A DNA stretch of 64,000 nucleotides. Origin: Chryseobacterium oranimense (GTDB taxonomy: Bacteria; Bacteroidota; Bacteroidia; Flavobacteriales; Weeksellaceae). A program made the translations under genes and the position numbers. The notes under the pieces are model-generated. The model saw nothing but the letters and a program-made list of their open reading frames with translations, had not been told where the DNA came from and did not search any database. Below are positions 36,237 to 46,184 of this stretch, one piece after another; within the stretch, counting starts at the first letter, position 1, and each line of letters starts with the position of its first letter. Location of the stretch: NCBI RefSeq assembly GCF_025244725.1, contig NZ_CP104203.1, forward strand, positions 1,674,001 to 1,738,000. Reading direction: 5' to 3'.

Positions 36237-36668
36237 ATGGAACTTCCAAAACTGAACTTTCAGGAAACTTTTGATTTTAAATTCAAGAAAGACAAAGATA
36301 AGTTTTTTATTTATGACTTGGTCCGCAAAACTTACCTTCTCCTTACTCCTGAAGAATGGGTGAGGCAGCACTGGGTACACTATTATCTTACCGTAAAAGC
36401 CTATTCCCCTTCTGCGCTCATTACAGAAAAAAAGATCCTTCTGAACGGGCTTACCAAAAGAATAGATCTGCTGGTAACCGAGAAAACGGAACCCATTATC
36501 CTGATAGAATGTAAAGCCCCACAGATCAAACTGACTGAAAAAACCTTTGAACAGACTGCCAGGTACAACTCCATCATCGGAGCCAAAGAAATTATCCTCA
36601 CCAATGGGCTACAGCATATCAATGCCTACTACGAAAACGGGCAGTATCAGTTTTATAAACCTGAGTAA
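36237..36668 (+). CDS. HSDR_N-type PD-(D/E)XK nuclease-fold protein
   Basis: 143 residues of a stand-alone domain resembling the N-terminal endonuclease domain of type I restriction R subunits (HSDR_N_2). The putative catalytic residues are visible: KRIDLLV supplies the Asp and PIILIECKAP the ExK, and the helix with FEQTARYNSIIGAKEIILTNG follows. No helicase or modification genes are nearby, so it is not part of a restriction system. It lies head to head with holA, an arrangement that suggests a DNA replication or repair role (inference). Confidence 0.85.
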   Translation: MELPKLNFQETFDFKFKKDKDKFFIYDLVRKTYLLLTPEEWVRQHWVHYYLTVKAYSPSALITEKKILLNGLTKRIDLLVTEKTEPIILIECKAPQIKLTEKTFEQTARYNSIIGAKEIILTNGLQHINAYYENGQYQFYKPE

Positions 36669-36699
36669 CTTTCATTACTATAAAAAATCATTATAAGAG

Positions 36700-36772
36700 A
36701 TCTGCGTAATCTGCTAAATCTATGAGAGACTTTTTATTTTTTTCTCTCATAGATTTAGCAGATTACGCAGAT
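36700..36772. repeat. 30-bp perfect inverted repeat (REP-like palindrome)
   Basis: A 30-nt arm (36700-36729, core ATCTGCGTAATCTGCTAAAT) is followed by a 13-nt T-rich loop and its exact reverse complement (36743-36772), then seven T. It lies 31 bp after the HSDR_N gene and can act as its terminator. The perfect arms and the recognisable core suggest a dispersed palindromic element. Confidence 0.9.
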
Positions 36773-36885
36773 TTTTTTGACTTGAAATTCCCTGTTTCCC
36801 TGATTTAAGAGATTGAAAACTTTTATATATTTTTTGGGTCAATAAAAAAAGAAAATAATACATTTAAAAAAATTTACAAATACAT

Positions 36886-37497
36886 ATGGAAATTAAAAAT
36901 ATCATCTTCGATTTTGGCGGGGTATTAGTGGATTGGAATCCGAGATATTTTTTCAAAGACTATTTCAATGACGATGAGAAAATGGAATATTTTCTACAGC
37001 ATATTGCCCAATCTGATTGGAATGAGGAACAGGACCGGGGAAGAAGCCTGGCAGAAGGCACCGATCTCCAGGTAAAAAAATTTCCGGAATGGGAAAAGGA
37101 GCTCAGAGCTTATTATGATAACTGGACAGTGATGCTGAAAAGTGATATCCCACAGAATGTTGAGATCTTAAGACGTCTGGCCAATACTGATTATCATTTA
37201 TTCGGACTTACAAACTGGTCTGAGGAAACTTTTCCATATGCGCTGGAAAATTATGATTTCTTCCAGATTTTTGATGGAAAAATTGTGGTTTCAGGAACGG
37301 AGAAACTCATAAAACCGGACCCTAAGATCTGGCATGTACTGTTGGAAAGGTATAACCTTCAGGCATCGGAATCGCTTTTCATTGATGATAATCCTAAAAA
37401 TATTGAAATGGCGGAATCTTTGGGTTTCAAGACCATCAAAATCAATCCTGACACAGATCTGGAACAGGAACTGGCAGGCATGGGAATTAAAGTCTGA
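36886..37497 (+). CDS. HAD family hydrolase (HAD-IA)
   Basis: 203 residues. Motif I is IIFDFGGVLVDW (Asp9 nucleophile), motif II is LFGLTNWSEETF, motif III Lys is in EKLIKPDPKIW and motif IV is LFIDDNPKNIEMA. The helical cap lies between residues 15 and 90. Members dephosphorylate small metabolites or dehalogenate; the substrate cannot be assigned. Upstream is the REP-like palindrome, and a dienelactone hydrolase follows after 116 bp. Confidence 0.92.
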   Translation: MEIKNIIFDFGGVLVDWNPRYFFKDYFNDDEKMEYFLQHIAQSDWNEEQDRGRSLAEGTDLQVKKFPEWEKELRAYYDNWTVMLKSDIPQNVEILRRLANTDYHLFGLTNWSEETFPYALENYDFFQIFDGKIVVSGTEKLIKPDPKIWHVLLERYNLQASESLFIDDNPKNIEMAESLGFKTIKINPDTDLEQELAGMGIKV

Positions 37498-37613
37498 AGA
37501 ACTTCTGTCTGACAACATACTTTTATCCTCAATACAAGTTATTTTCAGTAATTTAGTTGGAAATTTTATAGATTCTAGTGTAAAACAATTTAACAATCCA
37601 CAAATTACAAAAT

Positions 37614-38357
37614 ATGATACGTACCCTTTTAATAACAGCTTTCCTGATGAGCACGGGAACTGTTTTCAGCCAGAAACTTAAGAGCGTTTCCTATCAGGAC
37701 GGTTCACAGAAACTGAATGGCCTTGTAACTTCCAACGCAGGGAAAAAGCTTCCCGGAGTACTGATCCTTCCGGCATGGAAAGGTATAGATGATGAAGCTA
37801 AAACTGCCGCAGCCGAACTTGAAAAGCAAGGATATATTGCTTTTATTGCTGATATTTACGGTGAAGGAAATATCCCAACCGATAATGCTTCTGCAGGCAA
37901 AACAGCTGGATATTACAAACAGAATTATGATGCCTATCAGAAACGTATTTCTTTAGCTTTGGAACAGTTGAAGAAAAACGGAGCAATTTCTGATAAAATT
38001 GCCGTGATCGGATATTGTTTCGGGGGAACGGGAGCGTTGGAATCTGCCAGAGGAAGCCTTCCTGTTGTGGGAGTTGTTTCCATCCACGGAAGCATCGGAA
38101 AAGATCAGACAAGAAAAAACGGACCTATTTCTGCTAAAATATTGGTCGAAAATCCTGCGGATGACCAAGGAGTGACTCCGGAAGATTACAATAACCTCAT
38201 CAAAGAAATGAATGAGGGCAATGCAGACTGGCAGATCATTACGTATGCCCATTCAAAACACACTTTCACAGATCCGAAATCGCCGGATTATAATGCAGTG
38301 ATGGCGAAGAGAGCATGGAATCATACGCTGATGTTTCTGAAGGAGATTTTGAAGTAA
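37614..38357 (+). CDS. Exported dienelactone hydrolase family protein
   Basis: 247 residues. A signal peptide (MIRTLLITAFLMSTGTVFSQ) precedes an alpha/beta-hydrolase. The nucleophile is Cys in IGYCFGGTGALE, the DLH-type Cys rather than Ser. Asp in ENPADDQGV and His in YAHSKHTFTDP complete the triad. The GYIAFIADIYGEG region is typical. Periplasmic location is unusual for classical dienelactone hydrolases, so the substrate is probably a different ester or lactone. Confidence 0.9.
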   Translation: MIRTLLITAFLMSTGTVFSQKLKSVSYQDGSQKLNGLVTSNAGKKLPGVLILPAWKGIDDEAKTAAAELEKQGYIAFIADIYGEGNIPTDNASAGKTAGYYKQNYDAYQKRISLALEQLKKNGAISDKIAVIGYCFGGTGALESARGSLPVVGVVSIHGSIGKDQTRKNGPISAKILVENPADDQGVTPEDYNNLIKEMNEGNADWQIITYAHSKHTFTDPKSPDYNAVMAKRAWNHTLMFLKEILK

Positions 38358-38375
38358 TTTTTAATAAAGCAATAT

Positions 38376-38432
38376 AACAGTGTAACAGTACTTTAACCAG
38401 AAACCGGAATTGGTAAATTGTTACACTGTTAA
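38376..38432. repeat. Inverted repeat between convergent genes
   Basis: A 12-bp perfect inverted repeat (TAACAGTGTAAC / GTTACACTGTTA) spans a 33-nt loop, with a second nested pair GTAACAGT / ACTGTTAC reaching 38441. It lies between the convergent hydrolase and cupin genes and may terminate both or be a dispersed repeat. Confidence 0.6.
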
Positions 38433-38445
38433 ACTGTTACATTAT

Positions 38446-38808
38446 TTAAACTTCTTCCCTGTTGACCAAGTCCGTAGAAAATGCAGGAAGGCAAATGGCA
38501 ATATACTCGCATTGTTCGGAAAAAGGATTACTGTAGCGTACTCTAGCTCCTTTTTCTATTAAAATACTCTGCCCTTTTTCGAGGATAATGACTTCTCCAT
38601 CTATTTCAAACTGTTTTTTTCCTGAAATGATCAGGGTAAACTCGTCAAAATCCGGAGTCTGATGCGGTTCGCTCCAATCCGGCGGTGCTACCATATGGGC
38701 AATGGAAACATTTGAATTCCCGGTAGAATTTCCCCAGTGCTCTTCTATAAGTTTCCCATCTGTAGTAGGCACTACAAACGGTGATTTCTGGATTTTATAT
38801 TTTTTCAT
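38446..38808 (-). CDS. Cupin domain protein
   Basis: 120 residues with a single cupin barrel: HMVAPPDWSEPHQTPDFDEFTLIISGKKQFEIDG carries the His, His and Glu of motif 1, and EKGQSILIEKGARVRYSNP is motif 2, although the second-motif His is replaced. It could bind a metal or a small ligand; no substrate is evident. Its start overlaps the GNAT stop by four bases, so it is the last gene of a tight five-gene minus-strand run. Confidence 0.88.
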   Translation of the reverse strand: MKKYKIQKSPFVVPTTDGKLIEEHWGNSTGNSNVSIAHMVAPPDWSEPHQTPDFDEFTLIISGKKQFEIDGEVIILEKGQSILIEKGARVRYSNPFSEQCEYIAICLPAFSTDLVNREEV

Positions 38809-39332
38809 GACCGATCTTCCTTTTTGATTTCATAGACGAAATTGGTTCTTGAAGGTTCTGCATAGTAAGCTACTTCTTCTTCCGCGATCTTCTTGCCGCC
38901 AATTCTTTCCATGGCAATCTGGGAACGGAGATTTTCTTTCCCGACATGAAAATGTACCTTATCTACAAACTGAAAGATATAATCAAGCATTATTTTTTTT
39001 ATCTGAGGATTAATGCCTTTTCCCCAGGATTTCGTTCCGTAGAAAGTATATCCTATGAAAATATGGTTATCATTTTCATCATAATTATAAAAACGGGTAC
39101 TTCCCAAAACATCACCGGACGATTTTTCAATAATCTTAAAGGCTCCTTCGCTTTCCATAGCGCCCTTAAAAAAGGATTCAAAAACTTCTCTTTTATAACG
39201 GTCCGGATTCGGGTGCTGTTCCCAAACTCTGGAGTCGGATGCTACTTCATATAAAGATTCAAAATCCCCTTGCTGTAAGGGGATTAATTTATAGTCCTGA
39301 TTTTCCAGAACGGGCTGAATTGAAAATTTCAT
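38805..39332 (-). CDS. GNAT family N-acetyltransferase (RimJ/RimL type)
   Basis: 175 residues of an Acetyltransf_3-type enzyme. The fold is marked by GSTRFYNYDENDNHIFIGYTFYG, the acetyl-CoA loop KSWGKGINPQIKKIMLDYIF and VGKENLRSQIAMERIGGKK. Such proteins acetylate protein N-termini, amino sugars or antibiotics; no specific substrate can be named. It lies 3 bp after the DUF2911 gene and overlaps the cupin. Confidence 0.9.
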   Translation of the reverse strand: MKFSIQPVLENQDYKLIPLQQGDFESLYEVASDSRVWEQHPNPDRYKREVFESFFKGAMESEGAFKIIEKSSGDVLGSTRFYNYDENDNHIFIGYTFYGTKSWGKGINPQIKKIMLDYIFQFVDKVHFHVGKENLRSQIAMERIGGKKIAEEEVAYYAEPSRTNFVYEIKKEDRS

Positions 39333-39335
39333 TAT

Positions 39336-39941
39336 TTAACTTTTGGTTTTTGCAGCGTCAGCCTCTATTTTCTTAATTTCTTTCAGTTTATCTGCAATTT
39401 TGATGACAGCATCCGGTTTTGCAGGTTTCAAAGCAACTTCTGCCTGAGCCATATCCCACTTGATTACCAGGTTTCCTGAATTTTCGTCAGTCGGGTTTAG
39501 TGTAATTTCAAACCATTCTTGTTTGTCGGCCAGTTTGTTTACCGGAACGGTTACGTCTACCACATCCTGCTTAGGGTCATAGGTATAGGCACCCCACTGC
39601 TGGAAATCTTTATTGAGTATTACTTTCCATTCTTTTTCTGTAGGAACAATGAAAAGTCCGTACGTTCCTGCCGGAACAATTTTTCCTCCGAAATTCACAG
39701 ACTGCCCGAATGTGATTTTGGTAGATGAGTTGGCCCCTGCTCTCCAAACCTGTCCGTAAGGTACCAGTTCTCCGAAGATCTTACGCCCCTTCACTCCCGG
39801 CCTTCCATAATCGATGGTAACTTTAGACATAGAAAACTGTTGTTCTACCTTCTGACGAGGGCTTACTGCCGGAACGGAGTAATCCTGGGCAAAACTTAAA
39901 GCCGAAGCTGATAGGCAAAGTGCAAATAGTAACTTTTTCAC
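39336..39941 (-). CDS. DUF2911 exported protein
   Basis: About 201 residues from GTG 39941, which directly opens a signal peptide (VKKLLFALCLSASALSFAQ). The frame extends to a TTG at 39974, but that start would bury the signal. The DUF2911 core is clear: VTIDYGRPGVKGRKIFGELV, YGQVWRAGANSSTKITF and PAGTYGLFIVPTEKEW. The family is Bacteroidota-rich, periplasmic and of unknown function. It follows the Ada-like gene closely. Confidence 0.9.
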   Translation of the reverse strand: MKKLLFALCLSASALSFAQDYSVPAVSPRQKVEQQFSMSKVTIDYGRPGVKGRKIFGELVPYGQVWRAGANSSTKITFGQSVNFGGKIVPAGTYGLFIVPTEKEWKVILNKDFQQWGAYTYDPKQDVVDVTVPVNKLADKQEWFEITLNPTDENSGNLVIKWDMAQAEVALKPAKPDAVIKIADKLKEIKKIEADAAKTKS

Positions 39942-39970
39942 GTGTAAATTTTTGCCTAAAATTACAAAAA

Positions 39971-41014
39971 TCAAAACAAAATAGCCTTCTCTAATTCCAA
40001 TAATTTTTGCTTTCTCCAGATTCCTCCCGCATACCCTACCAGCTCTCCGTTTGATCCTATTACGCGGTGACAGGGAACCAGAATGGCAATTTTATTGATC
40101 CCGTTTGCGGTTCCTACCGCACGTATTGCTTTGGGATTTCCCAGAAATTCGGACTGCTGTTTATACGTCCTGGTCTCTCCCATCGGAATTTCACGAAGAA
40201 GCTGCCAGACCTTTTCCTGAAACTGGGTTCCGGTAATGTAAAGGGGAACTTCAAAAGTTTGTCTTTTGCCTTCGAAATATTCCTGCAGTTCTGTTTCCAG
40301 TTGCGGAAAATGTTTATTCTCTCCCTGAACAATCTCTGCCTGTAAAGCTTTGGATAATGAAGAGAATTGTTTGTCCATATTTTTCCGGTCTGTAAATTCA
40401 AGGAGGCAGATTCCTTCATCTATTGCACAGGCGAACATAGTTCCCAGCGGGGTTTCGATCCTCTTAAGGTCAATGATTCTCTGTACTTTTGTATTTCCGG
40501 GTGAAACTCCTACAATATTTTTGAAACGTTCAGTAAAACCGCTCAGGCTTTCGTATCCGGATTCTATTGCAGCTCCCATGATGCTTTCTCCGTTTTTTAT
40601 CTTTTTAAAAGCTTTATTCATCCTTAGTTTTCTCTGGAATGCGTGAAAAGTAATTCCGTGATTTTTCAGGAACCACCGCCGAACTGCTACCGGTTCAATA
40701 TTCCTCTGAAGCAGATCTGCGTCTTTGATTTTCAAAGATGCATCGTTCATCAGCTCATTAAGCAGCTCCCTGATATAAGATGGGGTTTCATTGAGTTTTT
40801 CAAGGGGTTTGCATACTTTACAAGGCCTGTATCCATTTTTTATGGCTTCGTTGGTATCCAGGAAAAATTCTACATTTTCTCTTTTAGGCTTCCGGGCAGT
40901 ACAGGTTGGCCGACAAAATATCCCTGTCGTTTTTACAGCCATCCAATACGTTCCTTCAAAGGTAGAATCCTTATCCAAAGAAGCTTGGTACATTCTTTCT
41001 TCTGTAAGTATCAT
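39971..41014 (-). CDS. ada: Ada-type bifunctional regulator / O6-methylguanine-DNA methyltransferase
   Basis: About 347 residues from ATG 41014 (MILTEERMYQ). The N-terminal Ada zinc domain has Cys34, Cys38, Cys65 and Cys68 (CRPTC and CKVCK), where Cys34 accepts methyl from phosphotriesters. A central AraC HTH (NHGITFHAFQRKLRMNKAF) is followed by an MGMT domain with acceptor Cys in ILVPCHRVIG. It repairs alkylated DNA and, once methylated, activates the adaptive response. It overlaps the upstream PEP-mutase-family gene within a few bases. Confidence 0.93.
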   Translation of the reverse strand: MILTEERMYQASLDKDSTFEGTYWMAVKTTGIFCRPTCTARKPKRENVEFFLDTNEAIKNGYRPCKVCKPLEKLNETPSYIRELLNELMNDASLKIKDADLLQRNIEPVAVRRWFLKNHGITFHAFQRKLRMNKAFKKIKNGESIMGAAIESGYESLSGFTERFKNIVGVSPGNTKVQRIIDLKRIETPLGTMFACAIDEGICLLEFTDRKNMDKQFSSLSKALQAEIVQGENKHFPQLETELQEYFEGKRQTFEVPLYITGTQFQEKVWQLLREIPMGETRTYKQQSEFLGNPKAIRAVGTANGINKIAILVPCHRVIGSNGELVGYAGGIWRKQKLLELEKAILF

Positions 41015-41016
41015 CA

Positions 41017-41790
41017 CTAAACAAAAATGGGTAAAAAACTTTGTTCTGAAAGGATCCTGTGACCCGCATCTTCCAATTGATTATAAATATACTCATTTAA
41101 AAAATTACCGGAGGAAATTCTTTTGACCCCTAACTTTTTTAAAGTTTCAAAATCAGGCAGTCCAGGCATACACATTACATTTACAGGAATCTCAGAAGCG
41201 TTCACAATGACTTTAATATCATCTTCTGAGGTTATACAGGGAACAAAAATACCGTCTACTCTTAATTCTTCTAAAATCTTAATTCTCTGCAATGTTTCAT
41301 CAACAGGATTTTCAATTCCTAATAAAAACGGGTCAGTTCTTAAATTGATGAAAATCTCTACAGCATTCTTTTTAAGCTCTGAAATAATTGGTTCCAATTT
41401 CCTGTGAAGTTCTTCTTGGGTTAACAGTTTTCTGTTTCCGTTAATAACAACGCTGTCTTCAATATTAATCCCGGCGACCCCAATTGCCGCCAATTTTAGA
41501 ATATTTGAAACTATTTCATCATTTGTTTTCCCATATCCTCCTTCCAGGTCCACGGACAAAGGAATATCTACAGATTTCAATATTCTTTCCACCATATAGA
41601 AATATTCTCCGAAACTCATCTCTTCTCCGTCTTCATACCCCAAACTATGCGCTAATGCTGAACTTGAAGTAGCCAACGCTTTATATCCTAATTTCTGATA
41701 TATCTTAGCGCTTTGCACATTCCATACATTTCCCAATAATAAAGGTTCATCCTGATGATGCAGCTGTTTAAAAATTTGAATATCCGTCAT
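41017..41790 (-). CDS. Isocitrate lyase / PEP mutase superfamily protein
   Basis: About 257 residues from ATG 41790 (MTDIQIFKQLH); the longer frame to 41880 adds an unlikely tail. The barrel has GNVWNVQSAKIYQKLGYKALATSS, SVDLEGGYG (metal-binding Asp), GINIEDSV, RTDPFL and the C-terminal GVKRISSGN. This matches the PEP-mutase/isocitrate-lyase-like subgroup often annotated as carboxyvinyl-carboxyphosphonate phosphorylmutase or oxaloacetate/2-methylisocitrate-type lyase; the exact reaction is open. The KKCGH motif of true isocitrate lyases is absent. It is first in a five-gene operon with ada. Confidence 0.88.
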   Translation of the reverse strand: MTDIQIFKQLHHQDEPLLLGNVWNVQSAKIYQKLGYKALATSSSALAHSLGYEDGEEMSFGEYFYMVERILKSVDIPLSVDLEGGYGKTNDEIVSNILKLAAIGVAGINIEDSVVINGNRKLLTQEELHRKLEPIISELKKNAVEIFINLRTDPFLLGIENPVDETLQRIKILEELRVDGIFVPCITSEDDIKVIVNASEIPVNVMCMPGLPDFETLKKLGVKRISSGNFLNEYIYNQLEDAGHRILSEQSFLPIFV

Positions 41791-41930
41791 TTTCTTTCTT
41801 TTTGATAAAATTAATAACGTCATGCTTACCCCTGCAACCGAAAAATGGACAAGTATTTTTTTATCCCTTTTGCAATACAAAAATAAAGGGTAATTTTAAA
41901 TCCCTTATTTTAGCCACTAATCACTTCATA

Positions 41931-42782
41931 ATGTTCAAAAAAATAAGTCTTTTTTTTATCGTCACTGTTGGTTTTTCCAGCATCTATGCCCAACAGAATA
42001 TTCCTTTCCGAATTACAAAATATAACAATATCATTGTAAAAACTTTGGTCAACAAGAAAGATTCTCTTGATCTGATGTTCCAGATTGCCATGAAGGATGC
42101 TTCTATTTCTCCTGAAAGACAGCGCAAAGCAGATCATATCGTTTTCAATAAAGACGGAATCAGTGAAAAAAACACAGTACAAATTGGAAAATTCACCCTT
42201 AATAATGTGCGGTTTTTTGATCATGAACTGACAGGACATGAAGCGGATGGAAAAATAGGAACGGCCATGTTTTCAGGGAAGCCTTTTAAGATTGATTATG
42301 ATAACAACCAGTTTGTTATTTACGACAAACAGCCTGATCTGGAGGGATACCAACCTATCATTTTGCTTTATGATCATGAACAGTTTTACATTGCCGGAGA
42401 TAGTGTGATCGATGATCAACAGGAAGAAGCTTATTTTCTGCTCCAATCCGGATACTCTGGCGGACTTCTGTACAGCAATGAGTTTGCTGATGCAAAAGGC
42501 CTGGACAAAAAGCTAAAAATCACGGGTGAAAAAACTCTGAAAAACTCAAGCGGAAAAAGTGTAGTTACCAAGCAGGGAGTCCTTCCCCACTTTAAATTAG
42601 GCAATACCGTTTTGAAAGATGTTTCGGCAGGATTTTTTGCCGGTGACCTGAAAACCCAGACGGTCAATTATTTCGGGGCAGATATACTGAGAAGGTTCAA
42701 CTGGATCTTTGATGCGGAAAGGAAAACGGTTTATATCAAACCAAGTAAGTATTTTTCTGAACCTTATTATAAGATAAATTAA
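41931..42782 (+). CDS. Exported retropepsin-like aspartyl-protease-fold protein, probably degenerate
   Basis: About 283 residues from ATG 41931, which opens a signal peptide (MFKKISLFFIVTVGFSSIYAQ). The frame upstream to 41802 reads through the divergent spacer. The C-terminal NYFGADILRRFNWIFDAERKTVYIKPSK is the typical end of Bacteroidota aspartyl-protease-family proteins. Where the catalytic D-T/S-G would be expected, the sequence reads LLQSGYSGGLLYS, so Asp is replaced by Gln. It may be a binding rather than proteolytic protein. It is divergent from the PEP-mutase operon. Confidence 0.65.
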   Translation: MFKKISLFFIVTVGFSSIYAQQNIPFRITKYNNIIVKTLVNKKDSLDLMFQIAMKDASISPERQRKADHIVFNKDGISEKNTVQIGKFTLNNVRFFDHELTGHEADGKIGTAMFSGKPFKIDYDNNQFVIYDKQPDLEGYQPIILLYDHEQFYIAGDSVIDDQQEEAYFLLQSGYSGGLLYSNEFADAKGLDKKLKITGEKTLKNSSGKSVVTKQGVLPHFKLGNTVLKDVSAGFFAGDLKTQTVNYFGADILRRFNWIFDAERKTVYIKPSKYFSEPYYKIN

Positions 42783-42893
42783 AATAAGGACGCAAAAACA
42801 TAAAAAATACAATTGGGCTCATTCATCAGAAGAAAAATTGAATACAAAAATTAAACTTCATGAATAGGCAATCCTACTATGAGCCGATAAAAC

Positions 42894-42923
42894 AAAACCC
42901 TGCAAGTTTTCTTGCAGGGTTTT
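42894..42923. terminator. Bidirectional terminator between aspartyl-protease-like gene and carB
   Basis: A perfect 13-bp stem (AAAACCCTGCAAG / CTTGCAGGGTTTT) with a TTTT loop has A and T runs on both sides and serves both converging genes. Confidence 0.92.
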
Positions 42924-42945
42924 AATATATAATCCGGTTACGGAA

Positions 42946-45900
42946 TTACATCGTCTCCATTTTGAAACTCATGCTTTCAATTACTTTAAGGATGGCTTCT
43001 ACCGTGTCCATAGACGTTAAACAAGGAACACCGTTCTCCACACTCATTCTTCTGATCTGGAATCCGTCTCTTTCTACCTGTTTTCCTTTTGTCATGGTAT
43101 TCACCACATACTGTACTTTACCTTTCTGGATCAGATCGATAAGATTCACATCATCTTCCCCGATTTTGTACCCTATTTTACAAGGAATTCCTTTTTCTTC
43201 AAAGAATTTGGCTGTTCCTTCTGTAGCCCAGATTCTGAAACCAACTTCGTGGAATCTTGCTGCCAGGTCTGCTGCTTCCTGCTTGTGCTTATCTGCAACT
43301 GTGAACAAAATAGAACCGTGCATAGGAACTTTTCTTCCGGCTGCGATCAGTCCTTTGTAAAGGGCTTTTTCCAATGTTGTGTCTTTCCCCATTACTTCTC
43401 CTGTAGACTTCATTTCAGGGCCTAAGGAGATATCTACCTTCGTCAGTTTTGAGAAAGAGAATACAGGAACTTTTACGAAGACTCCTTCTTTATTCGGAAC
43501 CAAGCCGTTTTTGTAGCCTAAATCTTTCAGTTTCTGACCTAAAATTGCTTTCGTTGCTAAGTTCGCCATTGGAACTTCAGTAATTTTAGACAGGAAAGGA
43601 ACTGTTCTTGATGAACGTGGGTTTACTTCAATCACGTAAACATTTCCTTCGAAAAGGACGTACTGGATATTCATTAATCCTATTACATTCAGTCCTTTGG
43701 CAAGTCTTTGTGTATAGTCTACCAGAGTGTCGATCTCTTTCTGTGAAACGTTCTGTGTAGGATATACCGCGATAGAGTCTCCAGAGTGTACCCCTGCTCT
43801 TTCGATATGCTCCATGATTCCAGGAATCACTACAGTTTCACCATCGCAGATTGCATCGATCTCGATTTCTTTTCCTACCATGTATTTGTCAACCAAAACT
43901 GGGTGTTTAGGGCTTGCCTCTACTGCGTTTTCCATGTAGTAAGCAAGTTCTGCTTCACCGTATACAATTTCCATGGCTCGTCCTCCCAACACGTAGCTTG
44001 GACGTACCAGCACCGGATAACCGATCTCGTTGGCAATTTTTATTGCTTCTTCTTTTGAAGTGGAAGTTTTTCCTAAAGGCTGAGGAATTCCCATTTCCTG
44101 AAGTGCTTTTTCGAATTTATCCCTGTTTTCAGCTCTGTCAAGATCTTCCAGTGAAGTTCCAAGAATCTGTACACCATGTGATGCCAGTTTATCTGCAAGA
44201 TTGATTGCCGTTTGTCCTCCGAACTGAACCACTACTCCTTTTGGTTTTTCAAGCTCAATAATATTCATTACATCTTCTTCCGTAAGCGGTTCGAAGTATA
44301 ATTTATCTGAGATTGAGAAGTCTGTAGAAACTGTTTCCGGGTTGTTGTTGATAATGATCGCCTCGTACCCCATCTCTTTGATTGCCCAAACTGAGTGAAC
44401 CGTAGCGTAGTCGAATTCCACTCCCTGTCCGATTCTGATAGGCCCTGAGCCCAGAACGATGATTTTTTCTTTATTGGAAACAACACTTTCGTTTTCTTCT
44501 TCGTAAGTTCCGTAGAAATATGGGGTTTCACTTTCAAACTCAGCAGCGCAGGTATCTACCATTTTGTAAACCGGCATTACCCCGTTTTCTTTTCTGAAAT
44601 CGAAAACTTCCCGCTGCTTTACCTCCCAAAGGTGAGCGATATTCATATCTGCGAAACCTAATTTCTTAGCCTGGATTAAAGTTTCTTTGTCAAATTTATT
44701 GGCAACGATTACTTTTTCGAAATCAACTAATTTTTTCAGTTTCCAGATGAAGAATTTATCAATTTTGCTCCACTCTACGATCTGTTCCCAGTCGTAACCT
44801 TTTCTTAAGGCGTCTCCAATGATGAAGAGTCTTTCATCATCACAAACTCTGATTCTTCTTTCGATCTCTTCAGCAGTAAGGGCTTCAGCCTGTTTTGTTT
44901 TTAATCCTAAATGTCTGATTCCCGTTTCAAGTGAACGTATGGCTTTCTGTAAAGATTCTTCAAAGTTTCTTCCGATGGCCATTACCTCTCCCGTTGCTTT
45001 CATCTGGGTAGATAATCTTCTGTCCGCCGTTTCGAATTTATCGAATGGGAATCTTGGGAATTTCGTTACCACATAATCAAGGGCAGGTTCAAAGCAAGCA
45101 TATGTCTTTCCTGTTACCGGGTTCATGATTTCGTCAAGCGTTAAACCTACTGCAATTTTAGCTGCAATTTTAGCAATCGGATATCCTGTCGCTTTTGATG
45201 CTAAAGCTGATGATCGGGAAACTCTAGGGTTTACCTCGATGATATAGTAGTCGAAGGAATGCGGGTCTAAAGCCAGCTGTACATTACATCCTCCTTCGAT
45301 TCCTAAGGCTCTGATGATCTTCAGGGAAGCATTTCTGAGCAACTGATACTCTCTGTCTGAAAGCGTCTGAGAAGGCGCCACTACAATTGAATCACCTGTG
45401 TGAACTCCCACCGGATCTATATTCTCCATGTTACAAACCACAATTGCATTGTCGTTTGCATCACGCATTACTTCATATTCAATTTCTTTGAAACCTGCAA
45501 TTGATTTCTCAATAAGACACTGTGTAACAGGGCTGTATTTCAATCCTAATTCTGCAATTTCCTTTAATTCCGCTTCGGTAGAGGCAATACCTCCCCCTGT
45601 TCCACCCATCGTAAAGGCAGGGCGAACAATTACCGGATACCCAATCTCATCCGCGAAACGAATAGCTCCTTCTACCGTATTCACAATATCGGATTCCGGA
45701 ACGGGCTCGTTCAGCTCTCTCATCAGCTCACGGAAAAGATCTCTGTCTTCCGCTCTGTTGATCGCAGAAAGCTTGGTTCCCAATACTTCTACTTTGCATT
45801 CTTCAAGGATACCTGATTTTTCCAGTTCTACCGCCATATTCAGACCTGTCTGGCCACCAAGCGTCGGTAAAAGTGCATCCGGACGCTCTTTTCTGATGAT

Positions 45901-46128
45901 GTGGCTTACAAACTGAAGTGAAATCGGCTCGATGTATACTTTATCTGCGATTTCCACATCCGTCATAATGGTTGCCGGGTTTGAGTTGATCAAAATCACC
46001 TTGTAACCTTCTTCTCTCAGAGACAGGCAAGCCTGTGTTCCTGCATAATCGAATTCAGCTGCCTGACCAATGATGATAGGTCCTGAACCGATTACTAAAA
46101 TTGTTTTTATATCTGTACGTTTTGCCAT
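42946..46128 (-). CDS. carB: Carbamoyl-phosphate synthase large subunit
   Basis: 1060 residues, full length. Two homologous ATP-grasp halves are visible: the first with [20 protein letters not shown] and [11 protein letters not shown], the second with [20 protein letters not shown] and [12 protein letters not shown]-terminal MGS-like allosteric domain (about 930-1060) is present. With CarA it makes carbamoyl phosphate from bicarbonate, ammonia and ATP for both pyrimidine and arginine synthesis. It is last in the pyrB-carA-carB unit, separated from carA by a small four-helix-bundle gene. Confidence 0.97.
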   Translation of the reverse strand: MAKRTDIKTILVIGSGPIIIGQAAEFDYAGTQACLSLREEGYKVILINSNPATIMTDVEIADKVYIEPISLQFVSHIIRKERPDALLPTLGGQTGLNMAVELEKSGILEECKVEVLGTKLSAINRAEDRDLFRELMRELNEPVPESDIVNTVEGAIRFADEIGYPVIVRPAFTMGGTGGGIASTEAELKEIAELGLKYSPVTQCLIEKSIAGFKEIEYEVMRDANDNAIVVCNMENIDPVGVHTGDSIVVAPSQTLSDREYQLLRNASLKIIRALGIEGGCNVQLALDPHSFDYYIIEVNPRVSRSSALASKATGYPIAKIAAKIAVGLTLDEIMNPVTGKTYACFEPALDYVVTKFPRFPFDKFETADRRLSTQMKATGEVMAIGRNFEESLQKAIRSLETGIRHLGLKTKQAEALTAEEIERRIRVCDDERLFIIGDALRKGYDWEQIVEWSKIDKFFIWKLKKLVDFEKVIVANKFDKETLIQAKKLGFADMNIAHLWEVKQREVFDFRKENGVMPVYKMVDTCAAEFESETPYFYGTYEEENESVVSNKEKIIVLGSGPIRIGQGVEFDYATVHSVWAIKEMGYEAIIINNNPETVSTDFSISDKLYFEPLTEEDVMNIIELEKPKGVVVQFGGQTAINLADKLASHGVQILGTSLEDLDRAENRDKFEKALQEMGIPQPLGKTSTSKEEAIKIANEIGYPVLVRPSYVLGGRAMEIVYGEAELAYYMENAVEASPKHPVLVDKYMVGKEIEIDAICDGETVVIPGIMEHIERAGVHSGDSIAVYPTQNVSQKEIDTLVDYTQRLAKGLNVIGLMNIQYVLFEGNVYVIEVNPRSSRTVPFLSKITEVPMANLATKAILGQKLKDLGYKNGLVPNKEGVFVKVPVFSFSKLTKVDISLGPEMKSTGEVMGKDTTLEKALYKGLIAAGRKVPMHGSILFTVADKHKQEAADLAARFHEVGFRIWATEGTAKFFEEKGIPCKIGYKIGEDDVNLIDLIQKGKVQYVVNTMTKGKQVERDGFQIRRMSVENGVPCLTSMDTVEAILKVIESMSFKMETM

Positions 46129-46184
46129 TTTTCTTTTTATTATAGAGTCAGGATTCTAGAGCCAAGAGCCAAGATTCCGGACTT

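Noticed and set aside
41802-41930. N-terminal extension of the aspartyl-protease-like protein
   Set aside because: It precedes an evident signal peptide and crosses the divergent promoter region.
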